A stretch of 64,000 nucleotides of DNA from Kluyvera sp046569695 (GTDB taxonomy: Bacteria; Pseudomonadota; Gammaproteobacteria; Enterobacterales; Enterobacteriaceae): NCBI RefSeq assembly GCF_046569695.1, contig NZ_JBKHUI010000012.1, forward strand, positions 1-64,000, read 5' to 3'. The position numbers and the translations under genes were made by a program. The notes beneath the pieces are model-generated. The model made no database searches, was not told the DNA's origin, and saw only the letters and a program-made list of their open reading frames with translations. Of the stretch, positions 1 to 6,890 are shown piece by piece; positions within the stretch are counted from its first letter, which is position 1; each line of letters starts with the position of its first letter.

Positions 1-57
1 TTTTAACAAATCAAAAGGGGTTTTAATAACTGGCTTAAAGCTGAAAGCTTTCCGGAA

Positions 58-80
58 CCCCCAGCCTAGCTGGGGGTTTT
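58..80 (+). terminator. Intrinsic terminator of an unseen upstream gene
   Basis: An 8-bp GC-rich stem (CCCCCAGC at 58-65 with GCTGGGGG at 69-76) with a 3-nt loop is followed by TTTT. The T-run places it on the plus strand, so it would end a transcript entering from left of the window, convergent with icd. Nothing in bases 1-57 looks like coding sequence. Confidence 0.6.
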
Positions 81-88
81 CTGTGCAC

Positions 89-118
89 AAAAAAACGGGA
101 ACCCACCGGCTCCCGTTT
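89..118 (-). terminator. Intrinsic terminator of icd
   Basis: AAACGGGA (93-100) pairs with TCCCGTTT (111-118). On the minus strand the hairpin is followed by a run of T (the A-run 89-95). It lies about 20 bases past the icd stop codon. Confidence 0.75.
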
Positions 119-139
119 ATCACGAACCCAGCGAGTGGA

Positions 140-1390
140 TTACATGTTTTCGATGATCGCGTCACCAAACTCTGAACATTTCAGCAGTTTAGCGCCTTCC
201 ATCAGACGTTCGAAGTCATAGGTCACGGTCTTGTTGTTGATAGCGCCTTCCATACCTTTAACGATAAGGTCAGCCGCTTCGAACCATTCCATATGACGGA
301 GCATCATTTCTGCGGACAGGATGATAGAACCTGGGTTCACTTTGTCCTGGCCTGCGTACTTCGGTGCCGTACCGTGGGTCGCTTCGAACAGTGCGCATTC
401 GTCACCGATGTTCGCGCCCGGTGCAATACCGATACCGCCAACCTGAGCTGCCAGCGCATCGGAGATGTAGTCACCGTTAAGGTTCATACAGGCGATAACG
501 TCGTATTCAGCTGGACGCAGCAGGATCTGCTGCAGGAACGCATCGGCGATCACATCTTTAATGATGATCTCTTTGCCGGTGTTTGGGTTCTTAATTTTCT
601 GCCACGGGCCGCCGTCGATCAGTTCGCCGCCGAATTCTTCGCGAATCAACTGGTAACCCCAGTCTTTGAACGCGCCTTCGGTGAACTTCATGATGTTACC
701 CTTGTGAACCAGGGTCAGAGAGTCGCGGTCGTTGGTGATAGCGTATTCAATCGCCGCACGCACCAGACGCTTGGTCCCTTCTTCGGAGCACGGCTTGATG
801 CCGATACCGCAGTGTTCAGGGAAGCGAATTTTCTTCACGCCCATCTCTTCGCGCAGGAATTTGATCACTTTCTCAGCGTCAGCAGAGTCAGCTTTCCATT
901 CGATACCCGCGTAGATGTCTTCAGAGTTTTCACGGAAGATGACCATATCGGTCAGTTCTGGGTGTTTAACCGGGCTTGGGGTGCCCTGATAGTAGCGAAC
1001 CGGACGCAGACACACGTACAGGTCAAGCTCCTGACGCAGCGCAACGTTCAGAGAACGGATGCCGCCGCCAACTGGCGTAGTCAGAGGGCCTTTGATTGCA
1101 ACACGGTAGTCGCGGATAAGATCCAGCGTTTCTGCTGGCAGCCATACGTCCTGGCCATAAAGTTGGGTGGATTTTTCCCCGGTGTAAATTTCCATCCAGG
1201 AAATTTTACGCTCGCCTTTGTAGGCTTTCTCAACAGCGGCATCAACCACTTTCAGCATTGCTGGGGTGACATCAACACCGATACCGTCGCCTTCAATAAA
1301 TGGGATAATCGGATTGTGTGGCACATTCAGCTTGCCGTCTTTCAGGGTGATTTTTTGACCTTCCGCCGGAACAACTACTTTGCTTTCCAT
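140..1390 (-). CDS. icd: Isocitrate dehydrogenase (NADP+)
   Basis: TCA-cycle enzyme that oxidises and decarboxylates isocitrate to 2-oxoglutarate and makes NADPH in the cytoplasm. The 416-residue product has the same length as E. coli Icd. The substrate loop GGGIRSLNVALRQ contains the serine that AceK phosphorylates in E. coli (known for the family), and the metal/substrate segment NLNGDYISDALAAQVGG is present. The C-terminus, ending SEFGDAIIENM, is complete. This matters because the 3' end of icd is a known integration site for e14/phage 21-like prophages, and here it shows no sign of replacement. A terminator follows at 89-118, and the gene is divergent from rluE. Confidence 0.98.
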   Translation of the reverse strand: MESKVVVPAEGQKITLKDGKLNVPHNPIIPFIEGDGIGVDVTPAMLKVVDAAVEKAYKGERKISWMEIYTGEKSTQLYGQDVWLPAETLDLIRDYRVAIKGPLTTPVGGGIRSLNVALRQELDLYVCLRPVRYYQGTPSPVKHPELTDMVIFRENSEDIYAGIEWKADSADAEKVIKFLREEMGVKKIRFPEHCGIGIKPCSEEGTKRLVRAAIEYAITNDRDSLTLVHKGNIMKFTEGAFKDWGYQLIREEFGGELIDGGPWQKIKNPNTGKEIIIKDVIADAFLQQILLRPAEYDVIACMNLNGDYISDALAAQVGGIGIAPGANIGDECALFEATHGTAPKYAGQDKVNPGSIILSAEMMLRHMEWFEAADLIVKGMEGAINNKTVTYDFERLMEGAKLLKCSEFGDAIIENM

Positions 1391-1649
1391 TCACCTCTCC
1401 TTCGAGCGCTTCTGGTGTGCTCGTCATCCTTTACGCCACAGGTTCTTGCCGCTACTACGCCCACTCCACTTATCCCGTTTAGGTATAGCCTGGAGATGCA
1501 CTGTCTTACCGTCTTCCTGCAACACAAAGAGTTAGAGCATTTTGTTAATGTTTTGTAATAAGCCTGTCAATACTACCTGATTGTTTGTCGCCATGAAAGA
1601 CTCTCGTTATTAGGCTATAATGCGCGAATCTATAGAGCCTGAAAATACT
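1391..1649. promoter_or_regulatory. icd-rluE divergent promoter region
   Basis: This 259-bp gap lies between two divergent genes and must carry promoters in both directions. An icd ribosome-binding site (GGAGAGG, read on the minus strand) lies just upstream of the icd ATG. The rluE side contains TAGGCTATAATGCG near 1612, with a good TATAAT -10 box; an RNA starting just after it would have a leader of roughly 20 nt. No regulator site could be assigned with confidence. Confidence 0.5.
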
Positions 1650-2291
1650 ATGATTAAGACTTCATTTAGAAAAAACCAGCTTGAGCGATTCAGCTCACGA
1701 CAAGCCACCAGGGCGCGTAAAGATAACCAACCAAAACGCGTTATTCTGTTCAATAAACCCTACGATGTGTTGCCGCAATTTACCGACGAAGCAGGACGTA
1801 GCACGCTAAAAGATTATATTCCTGTGCAAAATGTCTACGCCGCAGGCCGCCTTGACCGGGATAGCGAGGGGCTACTGGTGTTAACTAATGACGGCGCGCT
1901 GCAGGCCAGACTCACGCAGCCGGGTAAGCGCACCGGGAAAATTTACTACGTGCAGGTTGAGGGTGAACCGACGCCGGAAGCCATTGAGGCACTGCGTAAT
2001 GGCGTGACGCTGAACGATGGTCCCACCTTACCCGCCGGTATTGAGCGAGTGGACGCGCCGGAATGGCTATGGCCGCGCAATCCCCCAATCCGTGAGCGCA
2101 AAGCTATTCCAACCGCATGGCTGAAGGTCACGCTCTATGAAGGACGTAACCGTCAGGTGCGCCGGATGACCGCCCACGTAGGTTACCCAACGCTGCGGTT
2201 GATTCGCTATGCGATGGGCAGCTATACGCTGGATGACCTGAAAAACGGCGAATGGCGCGATGCCGCTGCATCGGCCGCAGAGCGCGGCTAA
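1650..2291 (+). CDS. rluE: 23S rRNA pseudouridine(2457) synthase RluE
   Basis: Converts U2457 of 23S rRNA to pseudouridine. It is a RsuA/RluB/E/F-type synthase with the catalytic signature GRLDRDSEGLLVLTNDG (the Asp after the first Arg-Leu is the nucleophile) and the family motif EGRNRQVRRM. I chose the ATG at 1650 (213 aa). The in-frame ATG at 1620 would start inside the apparent -10 region and would add 10 residues with no family likeness. A hairpin surrounds the stop codon (2280-2301). In K-12 the next gene is nudJ; here the curli locus lies between them, and the gene converges on csgG with 25 bases between stops. Confidence 0.93.
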   Translation: MIKTSFRKNQLERFSSRQATRARKDNQPKRVILFNKPYDVLPQFTDEAGRSTLKDYIPVQNVYAAGRLDRDSEGLLVLTNDGALQARLTQPGKRTGKIYYVQVEGEPTPEAIEALRNGVTLNDGPTLPAGIERVDAPEWLWPRNPPIRERKAIPTAWLKVTLYEGRNRQVRRMTAHVGYPTLRLIRYAMGSYTLDDLKNGEWRDAAASAAERG

Positions 2292-2301
2292 CACCGCGCT
2301 C
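2280..2301 (+). terminator. Hairpin around the rluE stop codon
   Basis: GAGCGCGG (2280-2287) pairs perfectly with CCGCGCTC (2294-2301), and the rluE TAA lies in the 6-nt loop. There is no T-run on either side, so it is not a classical intrinsic terminator. It may protect the 3' end or act with Rho. Confidence 0.4.
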
Positions 2302-2316
2302 GCCGGAAAAGCCCGT

Positions 2317-3162
2317 TCAGGAAATATCGGGCACAATGATGTTCTTATATTTCTCCAGCACCGGTGCGTTAGCGTCTGACGGGTTTTGCAGTTGCCACAG
2401 GTTACGCGTGATCCCGTCATTCACCAGATAGATGACCCCGGTTTCAATCGCCGACATCAGGCAGAGCATCACCGGCTCATTCACCGTATAACCCACCTCA
2501 CCTTCCAGGATGCGCTGATAGTCGATATAGCGGAAGATCCCCGCCTGGAACTCATAGGAGAGGATCGTTTTACTGGTATTTACCGATGAAAGCACCTCCC
2601 CGGTACCGACGTTTACCACGCGCAGGTTCACCGCGATTTGATCAAGCTGGTACTGCGTGCTGGCGCCGATACCAAAATAGCGCGCCCCTGCCCCACCCGT
2701 TTTCACGTTGCTTTCATAGCCGATAATCGACCCTTCGATCAGGATATTCGCCGCCACCAGCGACGGCAGTTGGGTGCGGTTATTCACCGCCACGGTGCCG
2801 TTCTCCTGCGCTGCACGAATAATTTTGCGTTCGTTGAGCAGGTTTTGCAGCCCCTGACGTTCAAGGGGAATAAACCAGTTGGAGTCTTTTAACGCCGACA
2901 CCAGCATGGCGGTGGCGCTTTGCGGTACGGACGTTGAGAAGTTACTGGCCGGATAGGGTTTAAACTGCCCGGTTTCATCCTGAATGTTATAAACCGAGAC
3001 AAACAGCTTGCCCTTCGGCGACGGTAAATGCGTGAGATCCTGGTAGCTTTGCGATCGCGGTAATAGCGTCGGTTTCGCGGCCTGTTTAGGGGGAGAGGTA
3101 ATACAGCCCGTAAGCATGAACAGGCTAATAAAAATAACCACTGCGCCAGCTATATTTTTCAT
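2317..3162 (-). CDS. csgG: Curli secretion pore lipoprotein CsgG
   Basis: Outer-membrane lipoprotein that, in E. coli, forms a nonameric pore exporting CsgA, CsgB and CsgF. The protein is 281 aa (277 in E. coli). It starts with a lipoprotein signal ending in lipobox LTGC, with the lipidated cysteine at residue 20. The body, including VYNIQDETGQFKPYPASNFS and GSIIGYESNVKTGG, follows E. coli CsgG closely. The last 25 residues differ most. It is the last gene of csgDEFG, 24 bases after csgF, and has no obvious terminator. Confidence 0.97.
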   Translation of the reverse strand: MKNIAGAVVIFISLFMLTGCITSPPKQAAKPTLLPRSQSYQDLTHLPSPKGKLFVSVYNIQDETGQFKPYPASNFSTSVPQSATAMLVSALKDSNWFIPLERQGLQNLLNERKIIRAAQENGTVAVNNRTQLPSLVAANILIEGSIIGYESNVKTGGAGARYFGIGASTQYQLDQIAVNLRVVNVGTGEVLSSVNTSKTILSYEFQAGIFRYIDYQRILEGEVGYTVNEPVMLCLMSAIETGVIYLVNDGITRNLWQLQNPSDANAPVLEKYKNIIVPDIS

Positions 3163-3186
3163 TTCTACATCTCGCCACGGAGGTGA

Positions 3187-3600
3187 TTAATTTGATGAAA
3201 CACTGTTCAGACCGTCAACTTCGATGGTTGAGGATTTCCCGGTTTTACGATCGAGAATATTCATCAGGAGCCGGCCGTCGACATTTTTAATATCAACAAT
3301 AAAATCATTGGTCACTAATCGCCCCGGTTTACCGCTGGAGACATTTCCCATTAGGCTACCCAATAATTGCGACTGAACAGCGGAAGAAAAGTTATCTAAT
3401 GCCGACGTTCCCGAAACGGCTCCCCAATCATAAGCATTAGGATCTTTATAAGAGTTCTGCGCATTCGCTTCTGAAAGTAAAAATGCACCGTTATTGGGAT
3501 TACCGCCAAAATTAGGGTTAATAAACTGGAAGGTTAAATTTCCAGCATGAACAGAAGTCGATAGCAAGCCGATGCTAAGCATCACAGAAAGCACTTTCAT
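3187..3600 (-). CDS. csgF: Curli assembly protein CsgF
   Basis: Periplasm-exported accessory protein. In E. coli its N-terminus plugs the CsgG pore and it couples CsgB nucleation to the cell surface. The 137-aa product has a Sec signal cleaved near VHA-GN. The pore-binding segment LTFQFINPNFGGNPNNGAF is almost identical to E. coli, and the C-terminal half is looser. The intact N-terminus suggests the CsgG-CsgF pairing is kept. It starts 9 bases after the csgE stop. Confidence 0.96.
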   Translation of the reverse strand: MKVLSVMLSIGLLSTSVHAGNLTFQFINPNFGGNPNNGAFLLSEANAQNSYKDPNAYDWGAVSGTSALDNFSSAVQSQLLGSLMGNVSSGKPGRLVTNDFIVDIKNVDGRLLMNILDRKTGKSSTIEVDGLNSVSSN

Positions 3601-3609
3601 CGTACGCTC

Positions 3610-3999
3610 CTAGAATTCGTCGTGGGTCAAATCACCGGTATTTAATAATGCTTTGTTAATGGCTCTTTTCGATACAGAGTCATAAACAGCAGCGATAGCC
3701 ATTGAGACTTGTTTATCAAAGTCTTTTTTACTTGGAAATAAAAAAGTCTGATATAAAACATCCTGGTCGATTTTAATGGTTATCCAACTACCCCAGCGCG
3801 CGCTGGGGCGTTCATTAATTGTGATAGCCGCAGGGTATTCCGCCTCCCAGTGGGTGGTGAATGCACGATAAAAATCATGCCCGACCCGCGTAATAGTGTT
3901 ATCGGTAACCAGACCCGGCACTTCGACTTCAGCTGGATAACTGGCGTGCGATACCATCAGCATCAATATTGATGCTGTAATACGGAATAAATATTTCAT
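3610..3999 (-). CDS. csgE: Curli secretion specificity factor CsgE
   Basis: Small periplasmic protein. In E. coli it forms a nonameric cap on CsgG and directs CsgA to the pore. The 129-residue length matches E. coli. There is an N-terminal signal peptide cleaved near SYPA-EV, then conserved blocks VEVPGLVTDNTI, GHDFYRAFT and INERPSARWGSWITI, and the C-terminal ending LLNTGDLTHDEF. It starts 2 bases after the csgD stop, so the two are probably translationally coupled. Confidence 0.96.
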   Translation of the reverse strand: MKYLFRITASILMLMVSHASYPAEVEVPGLVTDNTITRVGHDFYRAFTTHWEAEYPAAITINERPSARWGSWITIKIDQDVLYQTFLFPSKKDFDKQVSMAIAAVYDSVSKRAINKALLNTGDLTHDEF

Positions 4000-4001
4000 A
4001 A

Positions 4002-4652
4002 CTATCGCCTGAGATTTTCGTTAGCCCAGGAGACGGCCTGCGTTCTGTTTTTAACCGCAATCTTGCGAAAGAGATTATAGAGATGCGTTTTCACCGTATT
4101 TTCACTGATGAACAGCAGCCTGGCGATCTCCACGTTTGAAGCGCCCATCCTGAGCTTATTCAGGATATCCTTTTCACGCTGCGTCAGCCCGCTGGTATCG
4201 TCATGATAACGGTAACTACCTGATTGATTAATAAGATAACTGGTGAGGTCGTGAGGGAAATGGCAGCCGCCTTTCTGCACGTTGCGGATGCCTTCAATCA
4301 GGGTGTGTTCATCAACGGATAAGTAGAATACCGCGCTGATCCCCGGCCAGCTCTCCACTTCGTGGAAGGCGTAATCATCCGGCATATTGATCAACAGGAC
4401 TTTGACTTTATCGCGTAACCGCCGCAGCTCCGTTTGCCAGAGTAAATTCCGTTTTTTATCCGACTCGCTTAGGTCAAAAAGCACCAGCAATCGCTCTGCT
4501 TTCAGCTGATCGAGCGATTTTAAAATATTCTGGGTTTTGACATTTATCGTTAACGAACTTCTGAGTTGATGTACCAGGGCAGTGGCCTGCAATGAAGGCC
4601 GGGTTATTAGCATTAACGCATCATTATTCACCGCTTCTATTTCTATCGGCAT
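4002..4652 (-). CDS. csgD: Biofilm master regulator CsgD
   Basis: LuxR/FixJ-type transcription activator of curli and of cellulose via dgcC in E. coli. The 216 residues from the ATG at 4652 equal the E. coli length. The N-terminal half is a degenerate receiver domain. The C-terminal HTH (about 148-212) contains LTQREKDILNKLRMGASN and SENTVKTHLYNLF. A GGGG ribosome-binding site precedes this start. An in-frame ATG at 4706 lies inside a leader hairpin and would add 18 residues absent from the family, so I rejected it. The N-terminal receiver is clearly more diverged than the HTH, as is common in CsgD. Confidence 0.95.
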   Translation of the reverse strand: MPIEIEAVNNDALMLITRPSLQATALVHQLRSSLTINVKTQNILKSLDQLKAERLLVLFDLSESDKKRNLLWQTELRRLRDKVKVLLINMPDDYAFHEVESWPGISAVFYLSVDEHTLIEGIRNVQKGGCHFPHDLTSYLINQSGSYRYHDDTSGLTQREKDILNKLRMGASNVEIARLLFISENTVKTHLYNLFRKIAVKNRTQAVSWANENLRR

Positions 4653-5353
4653 TATGAAACCCCATTCCGCTTGCTGCTCGGAACAAGCTCTCTTTCTGAT
4701 ATGCATAAAAAATGCATATCAAGAAAGAGGTGCTGTTCTGTGTAGTTGCTGATATATAAGTATGACAATAAAGGGAAAATGGACGCACAATTGGCGCTTG
4801 TTTCCAGGAAGTGCTGCAATACTGTTCAATCTAGACATTGCCATTTTTATCGCAAGGATTATTTGTGTTTCAAATTGTAACAAGATCATGTCAGTTTATT
4901 TCAGCCTGATTTCACCTTAATGCTGATTTTACTACAAAAAATAGCGGAATTGTTCTTTGGCAAAATTCGGGGATTAGCCTCATAGATACATCGTATTTTA
5001 TGCATGATATTGCCAGACCCACCAAAAAAGGCAGTGGGTGTAAATGAGACCTGACATTATTTGTCATAGAAATGGCAGGTTTTGCAGGAGGTGTAAACCA
5101 ATACGTACTGATCGTATAAGAACACATCCCGGTAGCATCCCGCACGCACCGAGCCCCACCACGAGCTTCCCCCCAAAAACTCATACTAACGACTGACGTG
5201 ATTTTTCAAAATACGCAATTCAGGCGAAAAAATTAGTTTCTTCCCTCCGACATACTCAAGCCATAAATCAGCGCAGCCAATTATTCAAAAGCAGGTTATT
5301 GGTGCGCCGATTTAACTCCTGACTTTAACCGTTGGTTAAATCAAGGTGCCATT
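4653..5353. promoter_or_regulatory. csgD-csgB intergenic control region
   Basis: A 701-bp AT-rich stretch with no credible gene, comparable to the roughly 750-bp csgD-csgB region of E. coli where OmpR, IHF, H-NS, CRP, MlrA and RpoS inputs converge (established for E. coli). Visible here are the csgD leader hairpin (4690-4729), a plausible minus-strand -10 sequence CATACTTATA near 4755-4765, and a perfect inverted repeat TTTAACC-GTT-GGTTAAA (5324-5340) just before the csgB ribosome-binding site. No clear CsgD box of the CGGGTGAG type was found directly upstream of csgB. Confidence 0.7.
4690..4729 (-). promoter_or_regulatory. Long hairpin in the csgD 5' leader
   Basis: CTCTTTCTGATATGCAT (4690-4706) is the inverse of ATGCATATCAAGAAAGAG (4712-4729), with one bulged base and a 5-base A loop. 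It lies about 40-80 bases upstream of the csgD start on its sense strand. The E. coli csgD leader is structured and targeted by several sRNAs (OmrA/B, McaS, GcvB, RprA). The position suggests the same kind of control here, but no sRNA site was identified. Confidence 0.6.
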
Positions 5354-5860
5354 ATGAAACAGTGGTTTTTATTAATACCCGTATTGGGTTATTCCTGTCT
5401 GGCAACTGCTGGAGGGGATTTAGCGGGCTCAGAATTCTCCGGGCTGGATAAATTCCATCAGGGCTACGATAAAATTGCTATTACTGGTCAACAAGGCAGT
5501 GGAAATTTCGCCGCTATTACTCAGTCTGGCAGTCATTTATTTGGCTCAATTTCGCAGTTTGGTGGACATAATGCCGCAACGTTAAGCCAAAGTGGCTTTA
5601 ATAATCGCGCGGCGCTGGCTCAATACGGCAATAGTAATACTGCCAATGTTACCCAATCAGGGACGAATAACTCCGCAATATTAGTGCAGGCAGGCACGGG
5701 TAATCAGGCAGATATTACGCAAACGGGTTTTGATAACTTTGCGGAAATTGTCAACAAAGGCAACGGCAATATTACGCAGATTAATCAAACGGGCACAAAC
5801 CGCAGCGCGGGCGTTGTGCAAAACTCGGCAGGAATGGCAATTCGCATTACCCAAAATTAG
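5354..5860 (+). CDS. csgB: Curli minor subunit and nucleator CsgB
   Basis: Surface amyloid that nucleates CsgA polymerisation. The 168 aa (151 in E. coli) comprise a signal peptide ending near CLATA, a short linker, then six imperfect 22-residue repeats of the curlin X-Q-X-G-X-X-N pattern. They begin near YDKIAITGQQGSGN, LFGSISQFGGHN, NRAALAQYGNSN, NSAILVQAGTGN, NFAEIVNKGNGN and RSAGVVQNSAGM. E. coli CsgB has five. The last repeat ends MAIRITQN, matching E. coli MAIRVTQR, but carries fewer positive charges. An AAGG ribosome-binding site precedes the ATG. It heads the csgBAC unit. Confidence 0.93.
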   Translation: MKQWFLLIPVLGYSCLATAGGDLAGSEFSGLDKFHQGYDKIAITGQQGSGNFAAITQSGSHLFGSISQFGGHNAATLSQSGFNNRAALAQYGNSNTANVTQSGTNNSAILVQAGTGNQADITQTGFDNFAEIVNKGNGNITQINQTGTNRSAGVVQNSAGMAIRITQN

Positions 5861-5869
5861 CAAGCGGTA

Positions 5870-5880
5870 CGGGTGAGTTA
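5870..5880 (+). promoter_or_regulatory. CsgD-type binding motif before csgA
   Basis: The sequence CGGGTGAGTTA matches the CGGGKGAGNKA motif once proposed for CsgD binding in E. coli and Salmonella. It lies in the 48-bp csgB-csgA gap, 28 bases before the csgA ATG, rather than upstream of csgB. Motif identity is seen directly; CsgD binding is inferred. Confidence 0.4.
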
Positions 5881-5908
5881 ACTATCGATAAACCTATGGG
5901 GTATCTTC

Positions 5909-6445
5909 ATGAAAACGTGGAAAATTGTTGTTTTTTCAGCATTGTTCGTCTCGGGTTCAGCGCTGGCCTCCGGTAGCCATTCAGGTGGCGGCGGCCCGTC
6001 AGAATTCCCGCAGTACAGCAGCCCGACGCTGCCTCAGGTCGGTAACTGGGATGCCATGATCCATGTCTACCAGTCTGGCAATAGCAACGGCTCGAGTGCA
6101 GTGCAAAGCAGCGCCTACAAATCGAAAATCGACGTACACCAGGGCGGCAGTAACAACACCTCGGTGGCCAACCAGACCGGCGATCGTAGCCTGACCAGCA
6201 TCAACCAGGCGGGTAACAACAACTACTCTACGGCGGTACAGACCGGCGACAGAAGCTCGATTGAAGTGAAACAGACCGGCAGCTACAACGGCTCAACCGT
6301 GGGCCAGTCTGCGCATGACGCGATGGTGCTAGTCTCCCAGAGCGGTTGGTACAACAACAGCAACGTTAATCAGTCGTACAATAACTCGCTGACGATTGTG
6401 AACCAAAGCGGTAACCACAATAACTCGTACACCTCACAGCAATAA
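5909..6445 (+). CDS. csgA: Curli major subunit CsgA
   Basis: Main fibre-forming amyloid of curli. The 178 aa (151 in E. coli) contain a signal peptide ending SGSALA, then a Gly/Ser/Pro-rich N-terminal segment (GGGG, PQYSS) equivalent to the CsgG-targeting N22 region. Six curlin repeats follow, starting near MIHVYQSGNSNG, KIDVHQGGSNNT, LTSINQAGNNNY, SIEVKQTGSYNG, MVLVSQSGWYNN and LTIVNQSGNHNN. The amyloid-core Gln, Gly and Asn positions are kept in every repeat. The outer repeats have the same Q-G-N framework as E. coli R1 and R5. The extra repeat accounts for most of the added length. Confidence 0.95.
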   Translation: MKTWKIVVFSALFVSGSALASGSHSGGGGPSEFPQYSSPTLPQVGNWDAMIHVYQSGNSNGSSAVQSSAYKSKIDVHQGGSNNTSVANQTGDRSLTSINQAGNNNYSTAVQTGDRSSIEVKQTGSYNGSTVGQSAHDAMVLVSQSGWYNNSNVNQSYNNSLTIVNQSGNHNNSYTSQQ

Positions 6446-6503
6446 CACTACAGCCGGATGAGCCTCTCATCCGGCTGATTTTACTCACCAAAAGGAGGCT
6501 TCT

Positions 6504-6833
6504 ATGCATCTGCTGCTTATCGCCGCCGCCCTTAGCAATCAGCTCTGGTTTGATACCCAACAGCAGGCCGATGCGGTCGTTATTACCCCGATGGTCACAT
6601 TGGCCGACGATTGCCAGTGCCAGTTAACCGTAAGCGTCATTCATCAAGGGACGTCTGGGCAAAGCTCCAGTAGCCAGCGCGGTAGCATTACGCTTGAGGG
6701 GAAAAAGCCGCAGTCGCTGGCCAGCATGACGCTGACGCTGCCGCCGGGAGAATGGGCGCAGGTGACCGTCACCCTCAGCAACCGCCAGGGGATCATCGTG
6801 CAGCAAAGCTGGCAATCGTCGGCGCGAGTTTGA
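6504..6833 (+). CDS. csgC: Curli anti-amyloid chaperone CsgC
   Basis: Periplasmic immunoglobulin-fold protein that blocks premature CsgA amyloid formation in E. coli. The 109 aa compare with 110 in E. coli. It has a short signal-like start (MHLLLIAAALSNQLWF), the two cysteines of the family CXC motif (DDCQCQLTV) and the segment GTSGQSSSSQRG. It has a good AAAAGGAGG ribosome-binding site and lies 58 bases after csgA. Overall identity to E. coli CsgC appears modest, as is usual for this family. Confidence 0.9.
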   Translation: MHLLLIAAALSNQLWFDTQQQADAVVITPMVTLADDCQCQLTVSVIHQGTSGQSSSSQRGSITLEGKKPQSLASMTLTLPPGEWAQVTVTLSNRQGIIVQQSWQSSARV

Positions 6834-6854
6834 TTTCCCCCTCTTCTTCTTTAT

Positions 6855-6885
6855 ATCCTTATCTTCTTTCTCGCTCGATAAGGAT
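6855..6885 (+). promoter_or_regulatory. Hairpin hiding the nudJ ribosome-binding site
   Basis: ATCCTTATC (6855-6863) pairs perfectly with GATAAGGAT (6877-6885) around a 13-nt pyrimidine-rich loop. The 3' arm contains the AAGGA Shine-Dalgarno of nudJ, 6 bases from its ATG at 6891. Six of the nine pairs are A-U. Such a stem could lower translation or act as a temperature-dependent switch; that is inference. Confidence 0.5.
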
Positions 6886-6890
6886 GCCGC

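Noticed and set aside
1..160. Prophage attachment at the icd 3' end
   Set aside because: icd is a known e14/phage 21 site, but the native C-terminus and a normal terminator are present, and no phage gene or duplicated icd end is visible in the 139 bp to the left.
293..1558. Open frame of 421 codons on the plus strand opposite icd
   Set aside because: Antisense shadow of a highly conserved gene; its translation has no family likeness and contains many His/Val/Phe runs typical of reverse-frame translation.
4653..4706. N-terminally extended CsgD (234 aa)
   Set aside because: The extra 18 residues come from the leader hairpin; the start at 4652 gives the family length of 216 and has a GGGG ribosome-binding site.
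4912..5184. 90-codon minus-strand ORF in the csgD-csgB gap
   Set aside because: No ribosome-binding site or family likeness; composition fits the AT-rich control region.
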